Assembly (NCBI GenBank): GCA_023266435.1
Contig: JAHFQF010000120.1
Span: 1-7,087 of the forward strand
Source: Legionellales bacterium
Lineage (GTDB): Bacteria > Pseudomonadota > Gammaproteobacteria > Berkiellales > Berkiellaceae
DNA length: 7,087 bases
Direction of reading: 5' to 3'
Shown: positions 1 through 6,631 of the stretch, piece after piece
Layout of the letters: each line of letters starts with the position of its first letter
Position numbering within the stretch: position 1 is the first letter of the stretch
Position numbers and translations under genes: made by a program
The notes under the pieces: model-generated
What the model was told of the DNA's origin: nothing
The model's input: the letters and a program-made list of their open reading frames with translations, nothing else
Databases searched by the model: none

Positions 1-981
1 GCGAACGTGCAGCCACACTCTGGTTCACAAGCTAACGCTGCTGCTTACATGGCGCTATTGCAACCAGGAGATACCTTGCTGGGCATGGACCTTTCTCAAG
101 GTGGACACTTAACGCATGGCAGCCCAGTCAATTTTTCCGGTAAGATTTTTAAAGCGGTCCAATATGGTGTATCTGCACGAGGAGAGCTGGAGTACGATAA
201 AATCCAAGCACTCGCTGAGCAGTCTAAACCTAAGCTCATCATCGGTGGTTTTTCCGCATACTCACGGGTTGTAGATTGGAAGCGACTACGTGAGATCGCA
301 GACAGCGTGGGTGCCTATCTGTTGGTAGACATGGCGCATGTGGCGGGGTTAGTGGCTGCTGGGCTTTACCCGTCACCTATTCCCTACGCCGATGTCGTGA
401 CCTCAACGACGCATAAAACACTCCGAGGCCCTCGAGGCGGGATTATTTTGGCTAAAGCCAATCCTGAGATTGAAAAGAAATTAAGCTCTTTGGTGTTTCC
501 AGGTACGCAAGGTGGACCTTTGATGCACGTGATTGCTGCTAAGGCCGTGGCGTTTTTAGAGGCGTTGCAACCCTCTTTTGCGCAGTACCAGCGGCAGGTT
601 TTAAAAAATGCCAGCGCTTTAGCAGAAGGCTTAATTGGACGAGGGTATGACATTGTTTCTGGTGGCACAGACAATCACTTGATGCTGGTTAGTTTGCTAG
701 GCAAAGCAATTACTGGTAAAGACGCTGATTTGGCATTGGATGCAGTCCATATGACCGTCAATAAAAACACAGTACCAGGAGACACGCGTTCCCCATTTAT
801 TACTTCAGGGTTAAGATTGGGTACGCCTGCGGTGACAACGCGTGGCTTAAAAGAACAGCACATGCAACTCATTGCAGACTGGATTGCTGACATTTTGGAT
901 GACATTCACGATACAAAAACTGCTGCGCGTGTGAAAGAAGCTGTGACAGCACTCTGTCGTGAATTTCCTGTTTACGCATAA
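1..981 (+). CDS. glyA: Serine hydroxymethyltransferase (GlyA), 5'-truncated by the window edge
   Basis: This cytosolic PLP enzyme interconverts serine plus tetrahydrofolate with glycine plus 5,10-methylene-tetrahydrofolate, the main one-carbon source for purines, thymidylate and methionine. The frame is already open at base 1, where it reads A-N-V-Q-P-H-S-G-S-Q-A-N, a hallmark motif about 90 residues into the E. coli protein (417 aa). The first ~90 residues therefore lie outside the window, and the GTG at position 7 is an internal valine, not a start. Other family signatures are HLTHGSPVNFSG, VDMAHVAGL, the PLP-lysine motif TTHKTLRGPRGG (Schiff-base Lys encoded at 415-417), GGTDNHL, and TSGLRLGTPA containing the carboxylate-binding Arg. 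It ends in PVYA like E. coli GlyA, so the C-terminus is complete. nrdR follows after 12 bases, which suggests co-transcription. No key residue in the visible part is missing. Confidence 0.98.
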   Translation, partial: ANVQPHSGSQANAAAYMALLQPGDTLLGMDLSQGGHLTHGSPVNFSGKIFKAVQYGVSARGELEYDKIQALAEQSKPKLIIGGFSAYSRVVDWKRLREIADSVGAYLLVDMAHVAGLVAAGLYPSPIPYADVVTSTTHKTLRGPRGGIILAKANPEIEKKLSSLVFPGTQGGPLMHVIAAKAVAFLEALQPSFAQYQRQVLKNASALAEGLIGRGYDIVSGGTDNHLMLVSLLGKAITGKDADLALDAVHMTVNKNTVPGDTRSPFITSGLRLGTPAVTTRGLKEQHMQLIADWIADILDDIHDTKTAARVKEAVTALCREFPVYA

Positions 982-993
982 GGGATTAGAACA

Positions 994-1455
994 ATGCATT
1001 GCCCATTTTGCTTAACCAGTGAGACAAAAGTAGTGGATTCTCGGTTAGGGGGTGAAGGTGAGCAGGTGCGCCGTCGTCGTGAATGCTTAGCCTGTAATGA
1101 AAGGTTTACAACGTATGAAATGGCAGAGTTAAATCTGCCACGTGTCATCAAAACAGACAATCGTCGTCAACCTTTTAACGAGGAAAAACTACGTCAAGGA
1201 TTAATGCGCGCATTAGAAAAACGGCCTATCAGCATGAATGATGTGGATGAGGTGGTGATGCGTATTATTCGGCAATTACGTGCTTTGGGTGAAAAAGAAG
1301 TGGAGTCTCGACTGATTGGCGAGATGCTCATGCAGGAATTGCGGCAAATTGATGAGGTTGCCTATGTGCGCTTTGCATCTGTTTATCGCAGATTTCAAGA
1401 CGTCAACGAATTTTATGAAGAAATTGTGAAACTACAGCAAGCGACAACGGAATAA
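994..1455 (+). CDS. nrdR: Transcriptional repressor NrdR
   Basis: This is a nucleotide-sensing repressor of ribonucleotide reductase genes. It binds NrdR boxes in their promoters when its ATP-cone domain carries the appropriate (d)ATP. At 153 aa it has the usual family length. The N-terminal zinc ribbon is seen as Cys3-x2-Cys6 and Cys31-x2-Cys34, with the basic RRRREC stretch (residues 26-31) used in DNA contact, followed by FTTYE. The ATP-cone runs from roughly residue 49 to 139 (VIKTDNRRQPFNEEKL at its start, YVRFASVYRRF near its end). The ATG at 994 is the only sensible start because the zinc ribbon begins at residue 3; AAGGGA at 980-985 is a good ribosome binding site 8 bases upstream. 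It lies between glyA and ribD, an order seen in other gammaproteobacteria. I saw no NrdR box in the window. Confidence 0.97.
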   Translation: MHCPFCLTSETKVVDSRLGGEGEQVRRRRECLACNERFTTYEMAELNLPRVIKTDNRRQPFNEEKLRQGLMRALEKRPISMNDVDEVVMRIIRQLRALGEKEVESRLIGEMLMQELRQIDEVAYVRFASVYRRFQDVNEFYEEIVKLQQATTE

Positions 1456-1460
1456 TCAGG

Positions 1461-2561
1461 TTGTATCCGCATCTCTCTTACATGCAGGAAGCATTAGCGT
1501 TAGCACGACAAGGACTGTATACCGCACATCCTAATCCTCGGGTGGGTTGTGTTTTGGTGAAAAATGATCAGATCATTGGCCGGGGCTTTCATCAAAAAAC
1601 AGGTCAAGATCATGCAGAAATCGTCGCTTTAAAATCAGCGAAAACTGACGTAAAAGGTGCAACTTGCTATGTGACTTTAGAGCCTTGCGCACATCATGGT
1701 AGAACACCTCCTTGTATTGACGCGCTCATTGCGGCGGGGATTCAGACTTTGGTGGTTGCAACTGGCGATCCTAATCCGCAAGTGGCTGGCAGAGGTCTTG
1801 CTTTAGCAAAAGCAGCAGGCATGACTGTGATCACTGGTGTTTGTGAGCAAGAAGCGCAAGCGTTGAATGCTGGATTTTTTAAAAGACAACTAAAACAAAG
1901 GCCTTTGGTGCGTGCCAAAGTGGCCATGAGTTTAGATGGTAGAACGGCGCTGGCCAATGGGAAAAGCCAATGGCTCACGGATACGTTGGCGCGACGACGT
2001 GTGCAACATTGGCGTGCCCGTAGTGGAGCGATTATTACTGGCATTGGCACGGTATTGGCAGATAATCCGCAACTGTTGGTGCGCGATGCAGAATTGTTGG
2101 CACAGTATCCTGATTTTGAGCAACCCTTGCGTGTGTTATGTGATAGCCAAGGGAAGTTACCAGCACAGAGTCAATTGGCGACGGATGCGCACTCGCTGTG
2201 GCATGTGATTGCAGACGAAAACGTGAGATCTACTTTGGCTGCTGGAAAAGAAACACACTGCTTGAGATCAGCGGCAGGCAGCGTGGATTTGCAGGATATA
2301 TTAAAAAAATTAGCTGAACATCAAGTCAATGAAGTTTTGATCGAAGCAGGTCCGACCTTGTTAGGTGCTTTTTTAGAGCAGCGATTAGTCGATGAGCTGA
2401 TTGTGCATATCGCCCCTAAATTATTGGGCGCACAGGCTAGGCCTTTGGCCTTTTTCCCAGAGGTATCTGATCTGAGGTTAGCACAGTGTTTTGAGCTCAA
2501 TGAGGTGACTCAGTTAGGGCAAGATGTAGAGTTGGTTTATAGCCAAGCATGTGATTTTTAA
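1461..2561 (+). CDS. ribD: Bifunctional diaminohydroxyphosphoribosylaminopyrimidine deaminase / 5-amino-6-(5-phosphoribosylamino)uracil reductase (RibD)
   Basis: RibD performs steps two and three of riboflavin synthesis: it deaminates the pyrimidine made from GTP, then reduces the ribose side chain with NADPH. At 366 aa it matches the family (E. coli 367). The N-terminal deaminase (about 1-145) has the zinc site His51-Ala-Glu53 and PCAHHGRTPPC with Cys76 and Cys85, plus HPNPRVGCV (23-31). The C-terminal reductase (about 148-362) shows SLDGRTA (157-163), the QWLT segment, GIGTVLADNP (194-203), IEAGPTLLGAFL and VDELIVHIAPKLLG. The start chosen is TTG at 1461, 5 bases after nrdR. It gives the expected short leader before MQEALALARQG, matching the E. 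coli N-terminus in length. The in-frame ATG at 1482 is the alternative but has no ribosome binding site. Both domains look catalytically intact. Confidence 0.97.
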   Translation: MYPHLSYMQEALALARQGLYTAHPNPRVGCVLVKNDQIIGRGFHQKTGQDHAEIVALKSAKTDVKGATCYVTLEPCAHHGRTPPCIDALIAAGIQTLVVATGDPNPQVAGRGLALAKAAGMTVITGVCEQEAQALNAGFFKRQLKQRPLVRAKVAMSLDGRTALANGKSQWLTDTLARRRVQHWRARSGAIITGIGTVLADNPQLLVRDAELLAQYPDFEQPLRVLCDSQGKLPAQSQLATDAHSLWHVIADENVRSTLAAGKETHCLRSAAGSVDLQDILKKLAEHQVNEVLIEAGPTLLGAFLEQRLVDELIVHIAPKLLGAQARPLAFFPEVSDLRLAQCFELNEVTQLGQDVELVYSQACDF

Positions 2562-2571
2562 GTAAGCAAAT

Positions 2572-3192
2572 ATGTTCAATGGTTTAATACGTACTTTAGG
2601 CACTATCCAAGATATTCAAAAGAAAGATCGTTATCGTACTTTTGTAATACAGACTACGCCGCAACTTTTAGAGGATGTTGGCATGGGTGATAGTATCGCG
2701 GTCAATGGTTGCTGCCTCAGTGTCGTGGCATTACAGAATAATCAATTTTCCGTGGATGTGTCCGAAGAGACGTTGCATTGTACTACATTTAGCAACTATA
2801 AAATGGGGCAAATTGTGCATTTGGAAACGTCATTACGTTTATCCGATCGCATTGATGGACACCTCTTAACGGGGCATGTCGATGGCGTGGGCGAGGTAGT
2901 GAGTTTAGAGCCAGTGAACCAAGGGATGACGGCTACTTTTGCTTATCCTAAGGCCCTATATGCGTATATTGCAAAAAAGGGCGCGATTGCCGTTGATGGG
3001 GTGAGTTTGACGGTGAATGCAGTGACGGCACAGACTTTTACGGTACATTGGATTCCGATTACTTTAGAAAAAACGCATTTTAAGTATTTGCGGGTTGGCG
3101 GGAAAGTTAATTTAGAAGTAGATTTGACTGCGCGCTATTTGGTTCATTTTTCACAAGTGCAAAAGGAGCAGGCTCATGAGCATGTCGTTTGA
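2572..3192 (+). CDS. ribE: Riboflavin synthase, alpha chain (RibE; called RibC in E. coli)
   Basis: This enzyme catalyses the last step of the pathway: two lumazine molecules dismutate to riboflavin plus the ribitylaminopyrimidine that RibH reuses. At 206 aa it has family length. Two homologous barrels are visible: barrel 1 (about 1-95) starts MFNGLI in place of the usual MFTGI and has NGCCLSV (45-51, Cys48 retained). Barrel 2 (about 96-190) begins DGHLLTGHVDG (His97 and His102 retained) and has AVDGVSLTV and VNLEVD. Some normally conserved positions differ, for example IPITLE (161-166) where IPHTLE is usual, so the protein is somewhat diverged but not obviously broken. The gap to ribD is 10 bases with only a weak ribosome binding site, and its last 17 bases overlap the start of ribBX. 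The symbol ribE follows common non-enteric usage; in E. coli ribE is also used for lumazine synthase. Confidence 0.96.
   Translation: MFNGLIRTLGTIQDIQKKDRYRTFVIQTTPQLLEDVGMGDSIAVNGCCLSVVALQNNQFSVDVSEETLHCTTFSNYKMGQIVHLETSLRLSDRIDGHLLTGHVDGVGEVVSLEPVNQGMTATFAYPKALYAYIAKKGAIAVDGVSLTVNAVTAQTFTVHWIPITLEKTHFKYLRVGGKVNLEVDLTARYLVHFSQVQKEQAHEHVV
3163..3168 (+). promoter_or_regulatory. Ribosome binding site of ribBX inside the 3' end of ribE
   Basis: AAGGAG lies 7 bases before the ATG at 3176, within the last codons of ribE. It supports 3176 as the ribBX start and indicates translational coupling. The overlap leaves no room for a separate leader or FMN riboswitch in front of ribBX. Confidence 0.75.
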
Positions 3193-4315
3193 TCCCATTG
3201 AGGACATCATTGAAGACATTCGCTTAGGCAAGATGGTCATTATTGTTGATGATGAAGATCGTGAAAATGAAGGTGATCTCATTATGGCAGCAGAAAAGGT
3301 CACGCCAGAGCACATTAATTTCATGGCGCAGCATGCACGTGGACTGATTTGCATGCCGATCAGCAAGCAAAAGGCACGACAGTTAAATTTGCCACTGATG
3401 GTGCGACATAACCAAAGCGTGTTCACAACGAATTTCACAACTTCCATTGAAGCAGCCACCGGCGTGACCACGGGTATTTCAGCAGCAGACAGAGCTCGTA
3501 CTATTAGAGTCGCAGCCAATCGTACTGCGCATTCAGAGGACATTGTGCAACCTGGGCATATTTTCCCGATTGTGGCGATGCCTGGCGGCGTTTTGGTACG
3601 TGCAGGGCATACCGAAGCCAGTGTGGATTTAGCGCGCTTGGCTGGCTTTTCAGAAGCGGGTGTTTTAGTCGAAATCATGAATCCAGATGGCAGTATGGCC
3701 AGACGGGATGATTTGATTGAGTTTGCCAAAACACATGGTTTGAAAATCAGCTCTATTGCGGATTTTATTCGTTATCGTTTAAAAATGGAAACGACGGTAG
3801 AGCCGATCTATGAAAAGACGTTGTCTCTTTTTGATCGACCATTTCGAGTCATTGCCTTTCAAGATAAAGTACATCCAGTCACGCATTTAGCGTTTGTGCA
3901 TGGAAAAATTTTTGCAGACAGGCCGATGCCTGTGCGTGTGCAAATGCGCATGAATTTAATGGATTTACCTGGTTTATGCATGGACGGCAATGCTTGGACG
4001 ATGTCTGCAGCCTTGCATTATATTTTGCATCGACAAGGTGGCGCCTTGTTGATGCTAGATCAACCTTCTGAACAAGAAGATTTGGCAAGTCAATTAAAAC
4101 ACTTGGTAGGAGAGCATTCGCATACTTCTACGCCAAGTTGGCGACAAATTGGCGTGGGCTCTCAGATTTTATCTCAATTGGGTTTTGAAAAATTAGAAGT
4201 CTTAGGCAGTCACAAAAAGATGCATGCATTGTCGGGATTTGGTTTAAATATCAGTCGCTATGTAGAAGCATCGGTTGAACAACAATTAGAGGAGTGCTGC
4301 CATGAAGCAGTTTGA
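3176..4315 (+). CDS. ribBX: RibBX: 3,4-dihydroxy-2-butanone-4-phosphate synthase fused to a degenerate GTP cyclohydrolase II-like domain
   Basis: The N-terminal domain (about 5-203) makes the four-carbon unit of riboflavin, 3,4-dihydroxy-2-butanone 4-phosphate, from ribulose 5-phosphate. It carries the metal and substrate motifs intact: DDEDRENEGD (25-34), TGISAADR (99-106), GHTEA (144-148) and PDGSMAR (170-176). The C-terminal part (about 210-365) is RibA-like in outline (LAFVHG, PVRVQMRMN, IGVGSQILSQLG, LSGFGL). It lacks what a working GTP cyclohydrolase II needs: there is no Cys-x10-Cys-x-Cys zinc set (only Cys268 lies in the domain), no HSE, and the RQEGRGIGL loop reads LDQPSEQED. This is the RibBX variant known from many Proteobacteria, where GTP cyclohydrolase II is supplied by a separate RibA. 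Many databases label it ribBA, which would mislead. Start ATG 3176 has AAGGAG 8 bases before it; ATG 3182 is a possible alternative. It overlaps ribE by 17 and ribH by 14 bases. Confidence 0.95.
   Translation: MSMSFDPIEDIIEDIRLGKMVIIVDDEDRENEGDLIMAAEKVTPEHINFMAQHARGLICMPISKQKARQLNLPLMVRHNQSVFTTNFTTSIEAATGVTTGISAADRARTIRVAANRTAHSEDIVQPGHIFPIVAMPGGVLVRAGHTEASVDLARLAGFSEAGVLVEIMNPDGSMARRDDLIEFAKTHGLKISSIADFIRYRLKMETTVEPIYEKTLSLFDRPFRVIAFQDKVHPVTHLAFVHGKIFADRPMPVRVQMRMNLMDLPGLCMDGNAWTMSAALHYILHRQGGALLMLDQPSEQEDLASQLKHLVGEHSHTSTPSWRQIGVGSQILSQLGFEKLEVLGSHKKMHALSGFGLNISRYVEASVEQQLEECCHEAV
4289..4294 (+). promoter_or_regulatory. Ribosome binding site of ribH inside the 3' end of ribBX
   Basis: GAGGAG lies 7 bases before the ATG at 4302 and is embedded in the last codons of ribBX. 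It fixes the ribH start and the 14-base gene overlap. Confidence 0.75.
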
Positions 4316-4775
4316 AGGGGATTTTAGAACGCCCAGAGGTAAGGTGGCTATTTTAGCAGCGCGTTTTAATGATTTGGTGATGCAGCAATTGATTCATGGT
4401 GCTGAAGATCAGTTAATACGGCATGGCTTAAATGCAGCGGACATCGCTTTAGTGCGTGTTCCTGGAGCGAGAGAGTTACCCTATGCAGCCCAACAAATTG
4501 CAAGTACACAGCGCTATGTAGGGATTGTGAGCTTAGGCGTAGTGATTCGTGGTCAAACACCTGATTTTGATTATTTATGCTCAACGTGTATCAGCGGATT
4601 GCAGCAAGTCAGTTTGACACACAATATTCCAATTACTTGTGGTGTGATTACTGCGGATAGTATGGAGCAAGCTTTGGAGCGTAGTGGTCTAAAAGCGGGT
4701 AACAAGGGAGCAGAAGCGTCCTTGGCTTTGATTGAGATGCTGAGATTAACGGAAGTGCTTCATGACAACGATTAA
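4302..4775 (+). CDS. ribH: 6,7-dimethyl-8-ribityllumazine synthase (RibH), catalytic His position replaced by Asp
   Basis: RibH condenses the RibB product with 5-amino-6-ribitylaminouracil to give the lumazine consumed by RibE; family members assemble as pentamers or icosahedral shells. At 157 aa it has the usual length and aligns without gaps to remembered B. subtilis numbering. Conserved features are ARFND (20-24, with stacking Phe22), VPGA (53-56), VIRG (81-84), DSMEQALER (119-127, with Arg127) and AGNKG (132-136). Two active-site positions differ: position 88, normally the His of a TPHFDY-type motif, is Asp (codon GAT at 4563-4565), and position 57, normally Phe in PGAFE, is Arg. The remainder looks like a functional fold. 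The start ATG overlaps ribBX by 14 bases and has GAGGAG upstream. Activity may be altered, or a second RibH may exist elsewhere in the genome. Confidence 0.95.
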   Translation: MKQFEGDFRTPRGKVAILAARFNDLVMQQLIHGAEDQLIRHGLNAADIALVRVPGARELPYAAQQIASTQRYVGIVSLGVVIRGQTPDFDYLCSTCISGLQQVSLTHNIPITCGVITADSMEQALERSGLKAGNKGAEASLALIEMLRLTEVLHDND

Positions 4776-5181
4776 ACGACCGCGTCGTGTCACACGAGAG
4801 TTAGCGATTCAAGCATTGTATGCTTGGGAATTGTCTGATAACAATTTAGCTGATGCGATGGAAACTATCTTAGTAGAGCACGATACTGCCTATCCATTTG
4901 ATTTTGAGTATTATCAACTGTTGGTGAAAGGTGTGTCTGAGCATTTGGGGATCATTGATGCCTATTATGCGACACATTTGTCTCGTCCGATTGAAGAGTT
5001 AACGCCTGTGGAACGTGCGATTTTACGTTTAGCGACGTATGAGATACTGTACCAAGAGGCTTTAGACTATAAAGTCATTATCAATGAGGCCATCGAATTA
5101 GCGAAAAGCTACGGTGCTCAAGACAGCCATAAGTTTATCAATGGTGTTTTAGATAAGACTGCTCGTCAAGCACGCTCTTAG
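4762..5181 (+). CDS. nusB: Transcription antitermination protein NusB
   Basis: NusB binds the boxA RNA element together with ribosomal protein S10 (NusE) and joins the antitermination complex that keeps RNA polymerase going through rRNA operons. The 139-aa all-helical protein matches the family length and shows the expected N-terminal RRVTRELAIQALYAWE (8-23), the mid-protein RPIEELTPVERAILRLATYEIL stretch and the C-terminal VIINEAIELAKSYG...KFINGVLDK signature. The ATG at 4762 overlaps the end of ribH by 14 bases, with GGAAG 6 bases upstream inside ribH, so translational coupling is likely. ribH-nusB adjacency is widespread in Proteobacteria. In many of these genomes thiL comes next, but here a broken gene of unknown family follows after 27 bases. 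Confidence 0.97.
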   Translation: MTTIKRPRRVTRELAIQALYAWELSDNNLADAMETILVEHDTAYPFDFEYYQLLVKGVSEHLGIIDAYYATHLSRPIEELTPVERAILRLATYEILYQEALDYKVIINEAIELAKSYGAQDSHKFINGVLDKTARQARS

Positions 5182-5208
5182 TCGTCAAATCGAGCAGAGT
5201 AATAGATA

Positions 5209-6504
5209 ATGAGCCACAGCGAGCCTCATGAAGGCGTATTGCCGGAGTTACCTCCGGCAATTCAGTATCTTAAGTCACTACATGCCCGAATGCTAGCGCC
5301 TCCATTGCAAGCGTATTTGCAGTCTTTAAAAGCTGAAAAAATCCTATCTGAGGAGTGTTTGATTGAGGGGATCTGTGCTTTTACTCAGATTGCGAATCTC
5401 TCACCTGCGGAGCGAGAGGGTGTATACGGCTCACAGTTTTTTGGGCTGCATTATAATAGTGATTTGAAAGCACTCTGGAATGCGTATTCGCCTCATAAAA
5501 CCAACTTGCAGCAAGTATCTTGGTTGTGTCCACCTAGTTGGGAGTGTCACATCGAAGACTAGCGTGCTTCGTTCTGCTTTTTGGGCAAAGATCTGAGTGC
5601 TGGCCTAGATGCATTATTGCAAGGCCCCACAGTGATTGATTGTGGGATGTTTTGTCAATTGAGCCTATGGTTTGGTATTAGATATCTGATAGGAAATGCG
5701 GTTTTTAATCGGTTGTTTGGTCAAGCTCCATTCTATGTCACACAACTACTCTATGAGCCGATTAAGGATCCCTCAAAACCTGCGCTTGGTAATCCACTGT
5801 ATTCTTTTTTTGAGCCTGTCTCTGATCAAGCAGATGTACAAAAGGCTCCACTTGGGATTGAGTACATAACAAATCATAAATTTTATGCTTACAAACATCC
5901 GGGCGGACATTATATTGGCGAAAATTGTCTATGAATTCGGAAAGCGTATACCCTATTTGATGCCAGTTTAAAAATGAAACTGAGCAGTAAAGCGGAGATT
6001 GAGGCTTTCTTGTTCCAAGTGCTGAATGCACCAGTAGATAGTCATGATCAAGAGCGAGTGCGCTGGTATCAAACGCAAGATCCAGATCAATACTTTCAGC
6101 CTTTAGGGATGACTTTTGAAGACTTAATTGATATTGCAGACATGTTGAAAGTTCGTCAATATGATTGGAGTGATTTTTGTAAAAGCAGGGCAGAATACGT
6201 GCACCTTGCCTTAACCTTTAATTTTGAAAAATTGTTTACTTGGGTAATGGGCACGCCCATGCAGGAAGAGAAGGAAAATGTGCAACTCCTGGAAAATATT
6301 TCCTGTAAAAGAGTTGTGATGTATTCAGCAGATGATGTGGTTTTAGTGCCGCCAAAAGAGCCTGCTCGCTGTGCTGCTGATGCCTTGTTAGAAGTGCATC
6401 AATCCTTACATTATGAATTCCATCGATCTAGACCTGCAGAAAAAAGAAAAACCGATGCAGTAGAGCTTCGAAAAAAGCCTCGATTTTCTTGTAAGCGTCA
6501 ATAA
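5209..6504 (+). pseudogene. Unknown-family gene interrupted by two in-frame nonsense codons (three ORF fragments of one frame)
   Basis: Three open stretches (5209-5562, 5563-5934, 5935-6504) lie in one and the same frame and are separated only by TAG at 5560-5562 and TGA at 5932-5934. Read through, they form one 432-codon frame from ATG 5209 to TAA 6502, with no frameshift; random sequence would show about 20 stops. The simplest reading is one ancestral gene of about 431 aa disabled by two point mutations. I do not recognise the family. Codons 117 to 140 keep protein-like sequence across the first stop. Fragment 2 carries GPTVIDCGMFCQLSLWFG (codons 139-156) and NHKFYAYKHPGGHYIGENC (222-240), a Cys-then-His layout like papain or transglutaminase folds. 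Fragment 3 is polar and ends in a basic tail. There is no signal peptide or obvious membrane span. The ribosome binding site at 5209 is weak. A truncated 117-aa product could still be made; recoding or assembly error are alternatives. Confidence 0.75.
5238..5261. repeat. Perfect 10-bp inverted repeat (hairpin) near the start of the broken gene
   Basis: ATTGCCGGAG (5238-5247) and CTCCGGCAAT (5252-5261) are exact reverse complements around a TTAC tetraloop, making a strong GC-rich stem-loop 57 bases after the nusB stop. It is not followed by a T-run, so it is not a canonical intrinsic terminator. It falls inside codons 10-18 of the interrupted frame. It may slow or process the end of the rib-nusB transcript, or may simply follow from the codons used. 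Confidence 0.6.
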
Positions 6505-6631
6505 AACTGAATAGCTCTAATCATTCTCTTATGCATTCCAGCCAAATTAATCCAGTGACTATACACATTTCAACCTTAAAGTTTTTTTAAAAATGCCGAT
6601 ATGCTATCTAGTGAGAGGATATGGGGCGGAA
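6505..6631 (+). promoter_or_regulatory. AT-rich spacer, possible promoter of the small downstream gene
   Basis: This 127-base stretch separates the broken gene from the small lysine-rich gene and contains no ORF or terminator hairpin. TATACA at 6560-6565 resembles a -10 box, but no good -35 hexamer stands at 16-18 bases before it. A T-run followed by an A-run (6582-6593) may be curved or easily melted DNA. A promoter here is plausible because the following gene seems separate from the operon, but the evidence is weak. Confidence 0.25.

Noticed and set aside
384..674. Minus-strand open frame of 96 codons inside glyA
   Set aside because: It is fully contained in a strongly conserved gene on the other strand, has no recognisable motif, and is best explained as a shadow of glyA codon use. 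The same applies to the minus-strand frames at 3151-3729, 1742-2050 and 5762-6031.
5560..5562. TAG reassignment (for example pyrrolysine) or an altered genetic code
   Set aside because: nusB ends in TAG, while ribE and ribBX end in TGA, all at the expected family lengths, so both codons act as stops in this genome.
5932..5970. TGA at 5932 as a selenocysteine codon
   Set aside because: I see no convincing bacterial SECIS hairpin immediately downstream, the neighbouring residues (GENCL-stop-IRK) do not match a known selenoprotein motif, and a second, different stop (TAG) also interrupts the frame. Nonsense mutation is simpler.
6415..6439. Cluster of four six-base palindromes (GAATTC, ATCGAT, TCTAGA, CTGCAG) resembling a cloning polylinker
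   Set aside because: The order and spacing do not match a common vector linker that I know, the reading frame continues smoothly through it, and composition does not change. It is probably coincidence, although checking reads for vector joins would settle it.
6482..6600. Intrinsic terminator at the end of the broken gene, suggested by the T-run at 6582-6588
   Set aside because: No GC-rich hairpin stands immediately before the T-run; only weak AT pairing is possible.
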